A stretch of 64,000 bases of DNA from Aldehydirespirator sp963662645 (GTDB lineage: Bacteria; Actinomycetota; Acidimicrobiia; Acidimicrobiales; Aldehydirespiratoraceae). Every line of letters starts with the position of its first letter. Positions within the stretch are counted from its first letter, which is position 1. Positions 50,844-60,905 of this stretch are shown one piece after another. Under the pieces are notes generated by a model. The model was not told the origin of the DNA. It did no database searches and saw nothing but the letters and a program-made list of their open reading frames with translations. The translations under genes and the position numbers were made by a program. Location: positions 3,410,001 through 3,474,000 of the forward strand of contig OY759762.1 in NCBI GenBank assembly GCA_963662645.2. The letters are read 5' to 3'.

Positions 50844-51878
50844 ATGCATAGGGTGGCTGTGATCGGTGCGTCGGGTTTCACCGGTGCCGAACTGCTGCGG
50901 ATCTGCGCGTCCCATCCCGGCATGGAGGCCGTGGTGGCCACCGGCGACTCGATGGCCGGCCGGCTGGTGGCCGATCTCTATCCGAGTCTGGCCCCTGCCT
51001 ACGGCGACACGCAGTTCGTGGCCTATGAGCCGGGTGTCGCCGCCGGCTGCGACCTGGCTTTCTGCGCGCTGCCCCACGGGGCGTCGCAGTCGGTCGTTCC
51101 CGAGCTGCGCGACGAAGTGAAGCACGTTGTCGATCTAGCCGCGGACTTCAGGCTCGAGGACCCCGATCTCTACCCGGTGTGGTACGGCGAGGAGCACACC
51201 GTGCCGGAGTTGCTGGCCGATTTTGTGTTCGGCCTCCCGGAACTGTTCCGCGACGCCGTCCGGGGTGCCGAGTTGGTGGCCGCGCCCGGCTGCTACGTGA
51301 CCACGGCCGCGCTGGCTCTGGCCCCGCTCGTCGCGGCGGGCGCGGTGGAGTCGCACGGGATCATCGTCGACGCGGCCAGCGGGGTGTCCGGCGCGGGCCG
51401 GCCGCCGAGGCCGAACACGACGTTCTGCGCGGTGGATGAGGACTTCACCGCTTATGGCCTGCTGGCGCACCGGCACACGCCTGAGATCGAGATGGCGGTG
51501 TCCCGCCACTCCGGCGCCGATGTGCAGGTGCTGTTCACGCCCCATCTGGCGCCGATGAACCGGGGCATCCTCGCCACTTGCTACGCCCGGCCGACCGGTG
51601 CGACCAGCACCGACGAAGTGCTGAGCCTGCTGGCCGATGCCTACCGCGGCGAGCCGTTCGTGGTGGTGAGCGAGCGGTCGCCGTCCACCAAGGCCACCCT
51701 CGGATCCAACAGCGTCCACGTCACCGCCCGGGCCGACGCCCGCACCGGGTGGGTGATGGCAATCGCGGCGCTCGACAATCTGGTCAAGGGCGCCTCGGGC
51801 CAGGCCGTGCAGTGCGCCAACCTCGCGCTGGGCATCGACGAGACCGCCGGGCTGGCCACGGCCGGGATCTACCCGTAG
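50844..51878 (+). CDS. argC: N-acetyl-gamma-glutamyl-phosphate reductase
   Basis: NADPH-dependent third step of arginine synthesis. 344 residues. VIGASGFTGAELLRI nucleotide loop, catalytic Cys in AAPGCYVTTAALAL (about 147), and PHLAPMNRGILATCYA. First gene of argC-J-B-D-F-R-G-H, all rightward. Leaderless start. Confidence 0.96.
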   Translation: MHRVAVIGASGFTGAELLRICASHPGMEAVVATGDSMAGRLVADLYPSLAPAYGDTQFVAYEPGVAAGCDLAFCALPHGASQSVVPELRDEVKHVVDLAADFRLEDPDLYPVWYGEEHTVPELLADFVFGLPELFRDAVRGAELVAAPGCYVTTAALALAPLVAAGAVESHGIIVDAASGVSGAGRPPRPNTTFCAVDEDFTAYGLLAHRHTPEIEMAVSRHSGADVQVLFTPHLAPMNRGILATCYARPTGATSTDEVLSLLADAYRGEPFVVVSERSPSTKATLGSNSVHVTARADARTGWVMAIAALDNLVKGASGQAVQCANLALGIDETAGLATAGIYP

Positions 51879-51924
51879 GGGCCGGCATGGGCGTCTCTCC
51901 ACTCTGCTCTGAGGCCCGCCAGCC

Positions 51925-51971
51925 GAATTGGCAGCGTCATGCACGGATGGCGTGCATTCTGCTGCCAGTTC
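51925..51971 (+). repeat. Family A 47-bp nested hairpin repeat, copy A4
   Basis: Left arm GAATTGGCAGC (51925-51935), internal loops GTCAT and ATTCT, inner stem GCACG/CGTGC (51941-51945, 51951-51955), loop GATGG, right arm GCTGCCAGTTC (51961-51971) giving one U-G pair. In the 187-bp argC-argJ gap. Confidence 0.88.
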
Positions 51972-52006
51972 CCGTCCACTGTTCGAGGTCCATTGGCCCC
52001 TCGACC

Positions 52007-52053
52007 GAATTGGCAGCATTATGCGCGGATGGCGTGCATTCTGCTGCCAGTTC
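52007..52053 (+). repeat. Family A 47-bp nested hairpin repeat, copy A5
   Basis: Left arm GAATTGGCAGC (52007-52017), internal loops ATTAT and ATTCT, inner stem GCGCG/CGTGC (one G-U pair), loop GATGG, right arm GCTGCCAGTTC (one U-G pair). It ends 12 bp before the argJ ATG and shares its right half with A4. Confidence 0.88.
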
Positions 52054-52065
52054 GCGGTGGCCGTG

Positions 52066-53295
52066 ATGGCTGAGACACCGGTCTCGCCGCTCGCCCCGGC
52101 GGCCTTCCCTGTAATGCCCGTGGTCAAGGGCTTGCGGCTGGCTACCGCCGCGGCCGGGATCCGCTATACGGGCCGGGACGACGTGATGCTGGCCGAGCTG
52201 TCCCCGGACAGCACCGTGGCGGGCACGTTCACCCGTTCGCTGTGCACGGCCGCGCCGGTCGACTGGTGCCGGGACGCCCTGGTGGCGAGCGCCGGACACG
52301 GACGGGCCATCATCGTCAACTCGGGCAACGCCAATGCGTTCACCGGCGCGGCCGGGTATCACGTCGCCGAGCACACCGCCCGGTCGGTGGCCGCAGCTCT
52401 GGGTGCGCAGGCTCACGAGGTGCTGGTTGCCTCCACCGGGGTGATCGCCGAGGACCTGCCCGTCGAGCGCATCGACGCCGCTCTGCCCGGGCTCGTCGCC
52501 AACCTGTCTGCACCCGACCCGCACAACTGGGAGGCTGCCGCGGCCGCGATCGGCACCACGGACACGTTCCCGAAGGGGGCGTCGGTGCCGGTACACGGCA
52601 CGAGCGCTCATGTGGCCGGCATCGCCAAGGGCAGCGGCATGATCGCCCCCGACATGGCCACCATGCTGGTGTTCGTGTTCACAGACCTTGCCATGGACGC
52701 CGAGACGGCCCAGCAGTGCCTGGCCGCATCGGTGGAGAGGAGCTTCAACCGCATCACCGTCGACTCCGACACCTCTACCAGCGACACCGTGCTGCTGGCC
52801 GCGACCGGCGTGTCGGGGCAACGCGCCGATCTGCACATGTCTGACTTCCAGGACGCGCTCGACGCGGTCGCTCTGGATCTCGCCCACCAGGTAGTGCGCG
52901 ACGGCGAGGGGGCCACCAAGTTCGTGGCTGTCACGGTCACCGGCGCGGCCGACGACGCTGCGGCTCAGGCCATAGCCCGGGCCGTAGCCGACTCGCCGCT
53001 GGTGAAGACTGCTCTGGCCGCCTCCGACGCCAACTGGGGCCGCATTGTGGCCGCGGTGGGCAAGGCGGGCCAGCGGGCCGACCGGGACCAACTCGCGATC
53101 TGGATCGGCAGCGAGCAGTGTGCCGGCAACGGTGTTCCCCACCCCGGCTACAGCGAGAAGAGGGCCACCGAGCACCTGCTCGGCGACTGCATCGACCTCC
53201 GGATCGATGTGGGCGTGGCCCGGGGCGAGGCCACAATCTGGACCTGCGACCTCACCCACGGCTACATCGACATCAATGCGGGGTACCGGACATGA
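52066..53295 (+). CDS. argJ: Glutamate N-acetyltransferase / N-acetylglutamate synthase (ArgJ)
   Basis: Recycles the acetyl group in the cyclic arginine pathway. 409 residues. Self-cleavage occurs before the Thr in MIAPDMATMLVFVFTD; SGNANAFTG, KGSGMIAPD and the C-terminal DANWGRIVAAVG are conserved. ATG 52066 starts right after family A copy A5; the open frame through both repeats is not coding. Presence of ArgJ means no argE-type deacetylase is needed. Confidence 0.95.
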   Translation: MAETPVSPLAPAAFPVMPVVKGLRLATAAAGIRYTGRDDVMLAELSPDSTVAGTFTRSLCTAAPVDWCRDALVASAGHGRAIIVNSGNANAFTGAAGYHVAEHTARSVAAALGAQAHEVLVASTGVIAEDLPVERIDAALPGLVANLSAPDPHNWEAAAAAIGTTDTFPKGASVPVHGTSAHVAGIAKGSGMIAPDMATMLVFVFTDLAMDAETAQQCLAASVERSFNRITVDSDTSTSDTVLLAATGVSGQRADLHMSDFQDALDAVALDLAHQVVRDGEGATKFVAVTVTGAADDAAAQAIARAVADSPLVKTALAASDANWGRIVAAVGKAGQRADRDQLAIWIGSEQCAGNGVPHPGYSEKRATEHLLGDCIDLRIDVGVARGEATIWTCDLTHGYIDINAGYRT

Positions 53296-53386
53296 GCGGC
53301 GTGCCCCGGCGGCCTCAACCCGGTGATGCCGTACGGCGGACCGCGGGCGCGCCGGGAAACTCCGTCCCGGTTCGGGGGTGCAGGAC

Positions 53387-54334
53387 ATGAGCGCGGATAC
53401 GACCCGCGCCCGGCTCCCGAGCGACGGCCTGCAGGGTTTCGAGCCCGAGCGGAGGGCCCGGGCGCTGGTGGAGGCGCTGCCCTACATAAGGCGGTTCCGG
53501 GGCTCGGTGGTGGTCATCAAGTACGGCGGCCACGCCATGACCGACGCGGCCCTGGCCGAGTCTTTCGCCCGCGATGTGGTGCTGGTGCGCGCCGTCGGGC
53601 TGCGTCCCGTGGTCGTGCACGGCGGCGCCCCCCAGATCGGTGAGCACCTGCGGAAGCTGGGCAAGCAGAGCGAGTTCCGCGACGGCCTGCGGGTCACGGA
53701 CGCGGAGACCCTCGAAGTGGCCCGGATGGTCCTTGTCGGAAAGGTCGGCAGGGACATCGTCAGCGCCATCAACGCCGGCGGGGGAGCGGCCCTGGGGCTG
53801 TCCGGCGAGGACGGCCGCCTCGTCACCGCCGTGCCCCGGGATCCCGCCCTCGGGTTCGTGGGCGATGTCGCCGCGGTCAATCCGACCGTCATCGAGCGGC
53901 TCGTGGCTGAGGAGATCATCCCCGTGGTCTCCTCGATCGGCGCGGACGCCTCCGGCCAAGCCTACAACATCAACGCCGACACCATGGCCGCGGCTCTAGC
54001 CGGCGCGCTCGGCGCGGCCAAGGTCGTGTACCTCACCGACGTGCCCGGCCTGCTCGCCGACCCTGCGGACCCCGCATCGCTGGTGAGCCGGGCCACGGTC
54101 ACGGAGTTGGAGGCCATGATCGCCTCCGGCGCGGTGAGCGGCGGGATGATCCCCAAGGCGAGAGCCTGCGTGGACGCGGTGCTCCAGGGTGCCGGCTCCG
54201 CCCACATGCTCGACGGCCGGATGCCCCATGCCGTGCTGCTCGAGCTGTTCACCGACGCCGGAATAGGAACGATGATCACCAACGGCGGCGTCCCCGCCGA
54301 CGCATCCACCGAGACGAAACGGGACCAGCCATGA
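53387..54334 (+). CDS. argB: Acetylglutamate kinase
   Basis: Phosphorylates N-acetylglutamate and is the usual target of arginine inhibition. About 315 residues. VVVIKYGGHAMTD (catalytic Lys), VVVHGGAPQIGEHLRKLGK, NAGGGAALGLSGEDGRLV, AYNINADTMAAALAGAL, and SGGMIPKARACVDAVLQG. An N-terminal extension (about 25 residues) resembles the helix that forms hexamers in arginine-sensitive kinases. ATG 53387 lies in a short junction duplication (GGACATGAGCG also at 53288); GTG 53378 is an alternative. Confidence 0.95.
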   Translation: MSADTTRARLPSDGLQGFEPERRARALVEALPYIRRFRGSVVVIKYGGHAMTDAALAESFARDVVLVRAVGLRPVVVHGGAPQIGEHLRKLGKQSEFRDGLRVTDAETLEVARMVLVGKVGRDIVSAINAGGGAALGLSGEDGRLVTAVPRDPALGFVGDVAAVNPTVIERLVAEEIIPVVSSIGADASGQAYNINADTMAAALAGALGAAKVVYLTDVPGLLADPADPASLVSRATVTELEAMIASGAVSGGMIPKARACVDAVLQGAGSAHMLDGRMPHAVLLELFTDAGIGTMITNGGVPADASTETKRDQP

Positions 54335-55515
54335 GCAGAGCCGTGCTGATGAACAACTACGGCACCCCGCCGGTGACCTTCGTGCGGGGCGACGGCGCCC
54401 AGCTCTGGGACGACCGCGGCCGCCGCTATCTCGACTTCCTGTGCGGGCTGGCGGTGACCGGGCTGGGCCACGCCCATCCAGCGGTCACGGAGGCCGTCGC
54501 CTCCCAGGCGTCGACGCTCATACACACGTCCAACCTCTTCGCCAACGAGCCGACGGCCGAGGTGGTGGAGACCCTCGACCGGCTGATCCGGTCCGGTCCC
54601 GGCGGCGACGCCGAGCCCGGCCGGGTCCTGTTCCAGAACTCCGGCGCGGAGGCGGTCGAGGCCGCCCTCAAGCTCGCCCGCAAGCACCAGGGCCGGGGGC
54701 AGCACGGGGTGGTGAGCGCCTACGGGTCGTTCCACGGCCGCACCCTGGCCGCGCTGGCGGCCACCGGTCAGCCCTCCAAGCACGAGCCCTTCCAGCCCAT
54801 GCCGGAGGGCTTCCGGCATGTGCCCTTCGACGACCTCGACGCGCTCGCGGCCGCGCTCGACCCCTCCGTCGGCGCGGTGCTGCTCGAGTCGGTGCAGGGC
54901 GAGGGCGGCGTGGTGCCGGCTGCAGACGAATACCTGCAGGCCGTGCGGCGAGTTTGCGACGAGCGGGGCATCTTGCTGGTGATGGACGAGATCCAGACCG
55001 GCCTGGCCCGCACAGGACGGTGGTTCGGCTACCAGCACGCCGGCGTGCAGCCCGACATCGTGACCGTGGCCAAAGCGCTCGGCAACGGCGTGCCCACCGG
55101 AGCCGTCTGGGCCCGGCCCGAGGTCGCCGACGCCTTCGCACCCGGCGACCACGGCTCGACCTTCGCGGGCCAGCCCCTGGCGCTGGCCGCGGTCCGGGCG
55201 GTGCTCGCCGAGATGCAGGCCATGGACGCGCCCGCGCTGGCTCACCGCCTCGGTGCCGCGCTGCGGGAGCAGCTGAGCCGTATCGACGGCGTGGACAGCG
55301 TTCGGGGCCGCGGCCTGCTGCTCGCCGCGGAGCTGTCCGATGCAGCCACAGCCGGGCGCAGCGCCAAGGACATCGCCACGGCCTGCCTGGAGCAGGGGCT
55401 CGTGGTGAACGGAGTGACCCCGACGGCCCTGAGGTTCGCCCCGCCGTTCGTGGTCTCCGAGGAGCAGCTCGCCGAGGGGTGCTCCATCCTCGCCGGCGTG
55501 CTCCAGAACGGCTGA
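54331..55515 (+). CDS. argD: Acetylornithine aminotransferase
   Basis: PLP enzyme, 394 residues, class III aminotransferase. FQNSGAEAVEAALKLARKH, YGSFHGRTLAALAATG, LLVMDEIQTGLARTGRWF and the PLP Lys in VTVAKALGNGVPTGAV. ATG overlaps the argB stop (ATGA). May also act on succinyldiaminopimelate, as in related enzymes. Confidence 0.95.
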   Translation: MSRAVLMNNYGTPPVTFVRGDGAQLWDDRGRRYLDFLCGLAVTGLGHAHPAVTEAVASQASTLIHTSNLFANEPTAEVVETLDRLIRSGPGGDAEPGRVLFQNSGAEAVEAALKLARKHQGRGQHGVVSAYGSFHGRTLAALAATGQPSKHEPFQPMPEGFRHVPFDDLDALAAALDPSVGAVLLESVQGEGGVVPAADEYLQAVRRVCDERGILLVMDEIQTGLARTGRWFGYQHAGVQPDIVTVAKALGNGVPTGAVWARPEVADAFAPGDHGSTFAGQPLALAAVRAVLAEMQAMDAPALAHRLGAALREQLSRIDGVDSVRGRGLLLAAELSDAATAGRSAKDIATACLEQGLVVNGVTPTALRFAPPFVVSEEQLAEGCSILAGVLQNG

Positions 55516-55563
55516 TGCGCGACCCTCTATGAGATTCGATTCCCACGTGATGAAGGAGTTCAG

Positions 55564-56457
55564 ATGCGCCACTTTCTAGATGTCGACAACTTGCAACCCA
55601 GCGAACTCGCCCGGATCCTGAACCTGGCGTCCGACCCCAGCCCGCCGCAGGTGCTCGCGGGCAAGGGCGCGGCCCTGCTGTTCGAGAAGCCCTCGGCCCG
55701 CACCCGCAGCGCCACCGAGATGGCCGTGGTGCAGCTCGGGGGCCACCCGGTCTACATCGGGGCCGCCGAGGTCGGCTTGGACCAGCGCGAGAGCGTGGAG
55801 GACGTGATCCGCACGCTGGCCTGCTACAACGCAGTGATCGGGGCGCGGGTGTTCGCCCACAGCACCGTGAAGCGGATGGCGGCCGTGAGCAGCGTCCCTG
55901 TCGTCAACCTGCTCAGCGATCAGGCCCATCCCACTCAGGCAGTGGCCGACTTGCTGACGATCAGGGACGCGCTGGGCCATCTCGAGGGCCTGACGCTGGC
56001 CTATGTCGGAGACGCCAACAACGTGGCTCACTCGCTGGCGTACGCGGCCGGGCTGTCGGGCATGGCCATGCGGATCGCCAGCCCCGAGGGCTACAGATTC
56101 AGCGAGCCGGAAGTGAGGCGGATGCGTCGTCACGGCTGTGAACCGGTCCAGGTTCAAAGGCCGGCTGAAGCGGTGAGCGGTGCCGATGTGGTCTACACCG
56201 ATGTGTGGACCTCGATGGGCCAGGAGCAGGAGGCCGAGAAGCGCCGCAAGGACTTCGCTGGCTTCAGGGTGGACAGGAGGCTGATGGCCCGGGCCTCTGC
56301 CGATGCCGTGTTCCTCCACTGCCTGCCCGCCCACCGGGGCGAGGAGGTGGCGTCCACCGTGCTCGACGGTCCCCGAAGCCGGGTGTGGGAGCAGGCCGCC
56401 AACCGCATGCACGCGGCCAGAGGCCTGCTGCGGTGGCTGTTGGAACAGGCCGGGTGA
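55564..56457 (+). CDS. argF: Ornithine carbamoyltransferase
   Basis: Makes citrulline from ornithine and carbamoyl phosphate. 297 residues. Carbamoyl-phosphate motif FEKPSARTRSATE, LLSDQAHPTQAVADLLT, VGDANNVAHSLAYAAG, TDVWTSMGQE and the ornithine loop FLHCLPAHRGEEV. AAGGAG lies 7 nt before ATG 55564. Uses CarAB product made by the pyr operon in this window. Confidence 0.95.
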   Translation: MRHFLDVDNLQPSELARILNLASDPSPPQVLAGKGAALLFEKPSARTRSATEMAVVQLGGHPVYIGAAEVGLDQRESVEDVIRTLACYNAVIGARVFAHSTVKRMAAVSSVPVVNLLSDQAHPTQAVADLLTIRDALGHLEGLTLAYVGDANNVAHSLAYAAGLSGMAMRIASPEGYRFSEPEVRRMRRHGCEPVQVQRPAEAVSGADVVYTDVWTSMGQEQEAEKRRKDFAGFRVDRRLMARASADAVFLHCLPAHRGEEVASTVLDGPRSRVWEQAANRMHAARGLLRWLLEQAG

Positions 56458-56933
56458 GTCGAGCCGTGAGCAAGACCAGCCGCCAGCATCTCATTGTCCG
56501 ACTGCTCTCGGAGCACGCGGTGGCCAGCCAGCAGCAGCTCGTGGACCTGCTGGGGGCCTCCGGCGTCACCGCGACGCGGGCCACCGTGTCGCGCGACCTC
56601 GATGGACTCGGCGCGGTCAAGGTGCGGGTGCCGGGAGGCAGCACCGTGTACGCCATTCCCGAGCATCCCGTCGATCGCATCGCTCCCGAGGAGCATCTCA
56701 GGAAGGTGATGGGCGACTGGGTGGCCGACATCGGGGCCTCGGGCAACCTCGCGGTGGTGCGCACGCCGCCGGGCTCGGCCCACGTGGTGGCGTCCGCGCT
56801 CGACCGGGCCGGTCTTCCCGAGGTGCTTGGAACGGTGGCCGGCGACGACTCGCTGATCGTGGTGGCCGTTGACGGGACACCGGGATCGGCGTTGGCCGAC
56901 CGTCTGCGCGATCTGGCGGGACTGGACAGCTGA
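56454..56933 (+). CDS. argR: Arginine repressor
   Basis: 159 residues. N-terminal winged helix-turn-helix (RQHLIVRLLSEHAVASQQQLVDLL, GVTATRATVSRDLDGLGAVKV) and C-terminal oligomerisation/arginine-binding domain (NLAVVRTPPGSAHVVASALDRAGLPEVLGTVAGDDSLIVV as two strands, with the Asp-Asp arginine ligands in GDDSL). GTG 56454 overlaps the argF stop; GTG 56466 is possible. Presumed to repress at the palindrome upstream of argC. Confidence 0.94.
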   Translation: MSRAVSKTSRQHLIVRLLSEHAVASQQQLVDLLGASGVTATRATVSRDLDGLGAVKVRVPGGSTVYAIPEHPVDRIAPEEHLRKVMGDWVADIGASGNLAVVRTPPGSAHVVASALDRAGLPEVLGTVAGDDSLIVVAVDGTPGSALADRLRDLAGLDS

Positions 56934-56964
56934 TCAAGAGACGAAGGTCGGGGAGAGGACTGCA

Positions 56965-58221
<1,257 letters not shown>

Positions 58222-58223
58222 CC

Positions 58224-59609
58224 GTGGACGATTCAGCGACCCTGTGGCACGGGCGCTTCGACGGCGATCCCGCCGGAGCGCTCCGGGCCCTCAACGACAG
58301 TCTGCCCTTCGACCGTCGCATGTTCCGCGAGGACATCGCCGGGTCGCGCGCCCATGCCACCATGCTGGCCGCGGTCGGGCTGCTCACCGGCGACGAGCGC
58401 GACGCCATATGCGCCGCTCTAGACACCGTCGAGGCCGAGATGGCGGAGGGGCGCTTCGTCGCCGCGCCCGGCGACGAGGACATCCACACCGCGGTGGAGC
58501 GGCGGGTTACCGAGCTCACCCCGGCCGGGGCCAAGCTCCACACCGGTCGGAGCCGCAACGACCAGGTGGCCGCCGACCTGCGGCTGTGGACCCGGGCCGC
58601 GCTGGACGATGTCGCCCGGGGCGTGCTCGGGCTTCAGCGGACGCTCCTGAGCCGGGCCGCGGACGCGGGCGGGGCGCTGCTGCCCGGCTACACCCACCTG
58701 CAGCAGGCTCAGCCGGTGCTGCTGGCCCACCATCTGCTGGCCCACGGCTGGGCGCTGGCCCGGGATGTGGACCGGCTAGCCGAGGCCCGAAGCCGGGCCG
58801 ACGTCTCCCCGCTGGGGGCGGGTGCGCTGGCCGGGTCGTCGCTGCCGCTAGACCCCGAGCGGACCGCAGCCGAGCTGGGATTCGCATCCGTCTTCGAGAA
58901 CAGCCTCGACGCGGTGGCCGACCGCGACTTCGTGGTCGACGCCCTCTACGCGTTGGCCGTTCTCGGGGTGCACCTGAGCCGGGTCGGCGAGGAACTGGTG
59001 GTCTGGGCGTCGTCGGAGTTCGGATTCGTGGAGCTCGACGACGCCTACGCGACCGGCTCGTCGATGATGCCCCAGAAGAAGAACCCCGACGTGGCCGAGC
59101 TGGCCCGGGCCAAGGCCGGCCGCCTCATCGGGCACCTGACCGGCTTGCTGGCCACGCTCAAGAGCCTGCCGCTGGCCTACGCCAAGGACCTCCAGGAGGA
59201 CAAGGAGCCCCTGTTCGACGCAGTCGACACCGTCACGCTGACGCTGGCCGCGCTCGACGGCCTGCTGGCCACCGCCCGCTTCGACACCGACCGCATGGCC
59301 GCGGCCGCGTCGTCGCCCTACGGCGCGGCCACCGACCTGGCCGAGTGGCTGGTGGCGAGGGGGACGCCGTTCCGCCAGGCCCACGCCGCGGTCGGCGACC
59401 TGGTCAGGCGCTCGCTGGCGGGCGATGGCTCGCTGGCCGACCTGGTAACCGCCGATGACCGGTTCGGCCCAGAAGCCGCCGCGCTGTTCGAGCCGGGGGC
59501 ATCAGCGGCGCGCCGCAACACGCCGGGCGCCGGCGGCCCGGAAGCGGTGGCCGCCCAGTTGGAGCGATTCCAACAGCGGATCGAGACCGACACGGCCCGC
59601 CTCGGGTGA
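58224..59609 (+). CDS. argH: Argininosuccinate lyase
   Basis: Final step to arginine. 461 residues, fumarase/aspartase fold: DEDIHTAVERRVTEL, HTGRSRNDQVAADLRLW, the catalytic His in GYTHLQQAQPV and the signature GSSMMPQKKNPDVAEL. GTG 58224, two bases after the argG stop. Its own stop overlaps the start of the glycosylase gene. Confidence 0.96.
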   Translation: MDDSATLWHGRFDGDPAGALRALNDSLPFDRRMFREDIAGSRAHATMLAAVGLLTGDERDAICAALDTVEAEMAEGRFVAAPGDEDIHTAVERRVTELTPAGAKLHTGRSRNDQVAADLRLWTRAALDDVARGVLGLQRTLLSRAADAGGALLPGYTHLQQAQPVLLAHHLLAHGWALARDVDRLAEARSRADVSPLGAGALAGSSLPLDPERTAAELGFASVFENSLDAVADRDFVVDALYALAVLGVHLSRVGEELVVWASSEFGFVELDDAYATGSSMMPQKKNPDVAELARAKAGRLIGHLTGLLATLKSLPLAYAKDLQEDKEPLFDAVDTVTLTLAALDGLLATARFDTDRMAAAASSPYGAATDLAEWLVARGTPFRQAHAAVGDLVRRSLAGDGSLADLVTADDRFGPEAAALFEPGASAARRNTPGAGGPEAVAAQLERFQQRIETDTARLG

Positions 59610-60193
59610 ACGGTCAGCCTCTCGGTCGCCACTTCTACGCGCGGAATGCGCTGGAGGTCGCTCCCGACCTGCTCAACAAGGTGCTGGTTGGGCCGGGCGG
59701 CCGCGCCGGCCGGATCGTGGAGGTCGAGGCCTACCGGGGTGCCGACGACCCCGGCAGCCACGGCCACCGGGGCCGAACCAAGCGCAACACCACCATGTTC
59801 GGACCGCCGGGCCATCTGTACGTCTATTTCACCTACGGCATGCACTGGTGCGCCAACGTGGTGGCCGAGACCGACGGCGTGGCCGCGGCCGTGCTGCTGC
59901 GAGCGCTCACACCGCTGCAGGGCCTCGACGCCATGTACACGGCCCGCGGTCCCGCCGCCCGCCGCGACCGAGACCTGTGCAGCGGCCCGGCCAAGCTCAC
60001 CCAGGCGCTGGGAATTGACGGCACCCTCGACGGAGCGAACCTGGCAACCGGCGACCGCGGCGTGATCATCCTTGACGACGGCCAGCCGCCCCCACCCGAT
60101 CCAGCCGTCACCACCAGGATCGGCCTCACCAGCGGCGCCGACCTCCCCTGGCGCTTCTGCGTCGCCGACGCAGCCGACCTATCCCGCCGCTAA
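59606..60193 (+). CDS. 3-methyladenine DNA glycosylase (AAG/Mpg family)
   Basis: 195 residues. LGRHFYARNALEVAPDLLNKVLV, catalytic IVEVEAYRGADDPGSHGHRGRTKRN (Glu in VEAY), MFGPPGHLYVYFTYGMHWCANVV, and LCSGPAKLTQALGI. Excises alkylated purines in base excision repair. GTG overlaps the argH stop (GTGA), so it is cotranscribed with the arg operon, a common actinobacterial arrangement. Its stop overlaps that of the convergent coiled-coil gene by 3 bp. Confidence 0.93.
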   Translation: MNGQPLGRHFYARNALEVAPDLLNKVLVGPGGRAGRIVEVEAYRGADDPGSHGHRGRTKRNTTMFGPPGHLYVYFTYGMHWCANVVAETDGVAAAVLLRALTPLQGLDAMYTARGPAARRDRDLCSGPAKLTQALGIDGTLDGANLATGDRGVIILDDGQPPPPDPAVTTRIGLTSGADLPWRFCVADAADLSRR

Positions 60194-60750
60194 CCCGGGC
60201 CGGGAGCGCTAGGCTCGGCGTCGCTGGTGTCGGAGTCGACGAGCCGGCCTTCGAGGGCGGCTCCGATTTCCTCGCTGGCGTTGAGTGCGGCGATAAGCGC
60301 CGTGAGTTTGCGATCGAGTTCGGCGATCTGCGCGGAGAGCTTCAGGTCGAGTTCGGCGATCTGCGCGGAGAGCTTCAGGTCGAGTTCGGCGATCTGCGCG
60401 GAGAGCTTCAGGTCGAGTTCGGCGATCTTGGCGTCCTGGTCGGCGAATCGGGCATCGACGGTCGCGAACCCGGCGTCTACCTTCTCCTCGAGACGGCTGA
60501 GGCGATTGTCGATCCCGTTGAGCGTGAAGATGAGCAGCCCCACGGCGACCGTACCGAGAATGGTGAGCAGCCCGGCGATCGCTGTACCGACAATGGTGAG
60601 CACGGGGTTGTCGGTGAGCTTGGACCACAGACCGGGCGCAGCCCGGACCGCGGGAGCAGGTGCCGGGGCAGTCGGGTCAGGTTGGGAGTCGGCGGCAGGG
60701 GCCATCTGTGGATGCGCTCCGGACGTGGGAACGGGGTGGGCTACGGTCAT
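60190..60750 (-). CDS. Membrane-anchored coiled-coil protein with 11-residue repeats
   Basis: 186 residues from ATG 60750: Pro/Ala-rich N-terminus, one long hydrophobic segment (NPVLTIVGTAIAGLLTILGT, then VAVGLLIFTL), then a coiled coil (NRLSRLEEKVDAGFATVDARF) with AQIAELDLKLS repeated as 11-residue units, encoded by three perfect 33-bp repeats at 60319-60417. Hendecad repeats give a near-straight coiled coil. An ATG at 60855 in the same frame lies inside the promoter and is rejected. No homologue recognised. AT-rich promoter and repeat structure suggest recent change or acquisition. Confidence 0.75.
   Translation of the reverse strand: MTVAHPVPTSGAHPQMAPAADSQPDPTAPAPAPAVRAAPGLWSKLTDNPVLTIVGTAIAGLLTILGTVAVGLLIFTLNGIDNRLSRLEEKVDAGFATVDARFADQDAKIAELDLKLSAQIAELDLKLSAQIAELDLKLSAQIAELDRKLTALIAALNASEEIGAALEGRLVDSDTSDAEPSAPGPG
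60319..60417 (-). repeat. Three perfect 33-bp tandem repeats in the coiled-coil gene
   Basis: Units at 60319, 60352 and 60385 are identical, followed by a partial unit from 60418. Each codes 11 residues, keeping frame and coiled-coil register. Confidence 0.95.
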
Positions 60751-60843
60751 GAGTGCCTCGGCGGGATCAGCGGCGCGTCGTTGGCGCTTGATGGACTTCG
60801 GGTTGGCTTGCCGCACTATGCCCGGCAGCGAGGCTCGACTGTC

Positions 60844-60872
60844 AAAATATATCACAGACTATGTCATGTCAA
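60844..60872 (-). promoter_or_regulatory. Vegetative promoter of the coiled-coil gene
   Basis: On the minus strand TTGACA (60872-60867) is followed by TATTTT at 17-bp spacing (60849-60844) or TATATT at 15 bp (60851-60846). This is the most consensus-like -35/-10 pair in the window and gives a leader of about 85 nt before ATG 60750. Confidence 0.6.
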
Positions 60873-60905
60873 GTTCAGAATGAACAGAATAACATTACCT
60901 GTCTT

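Noticed and set aside
51928..52065. Upstream extension of argJ through repeats A4 and A5
   Set aside because: Repeat-derived sequence; conserved ArgJ begins after ATG 52066.
60751..60855. Longer coiled-coil protein starting at ATG 60855
   Set aside because: That ATG lies within the spacer between the -35 and -10 elements, so it would not be transcribed.
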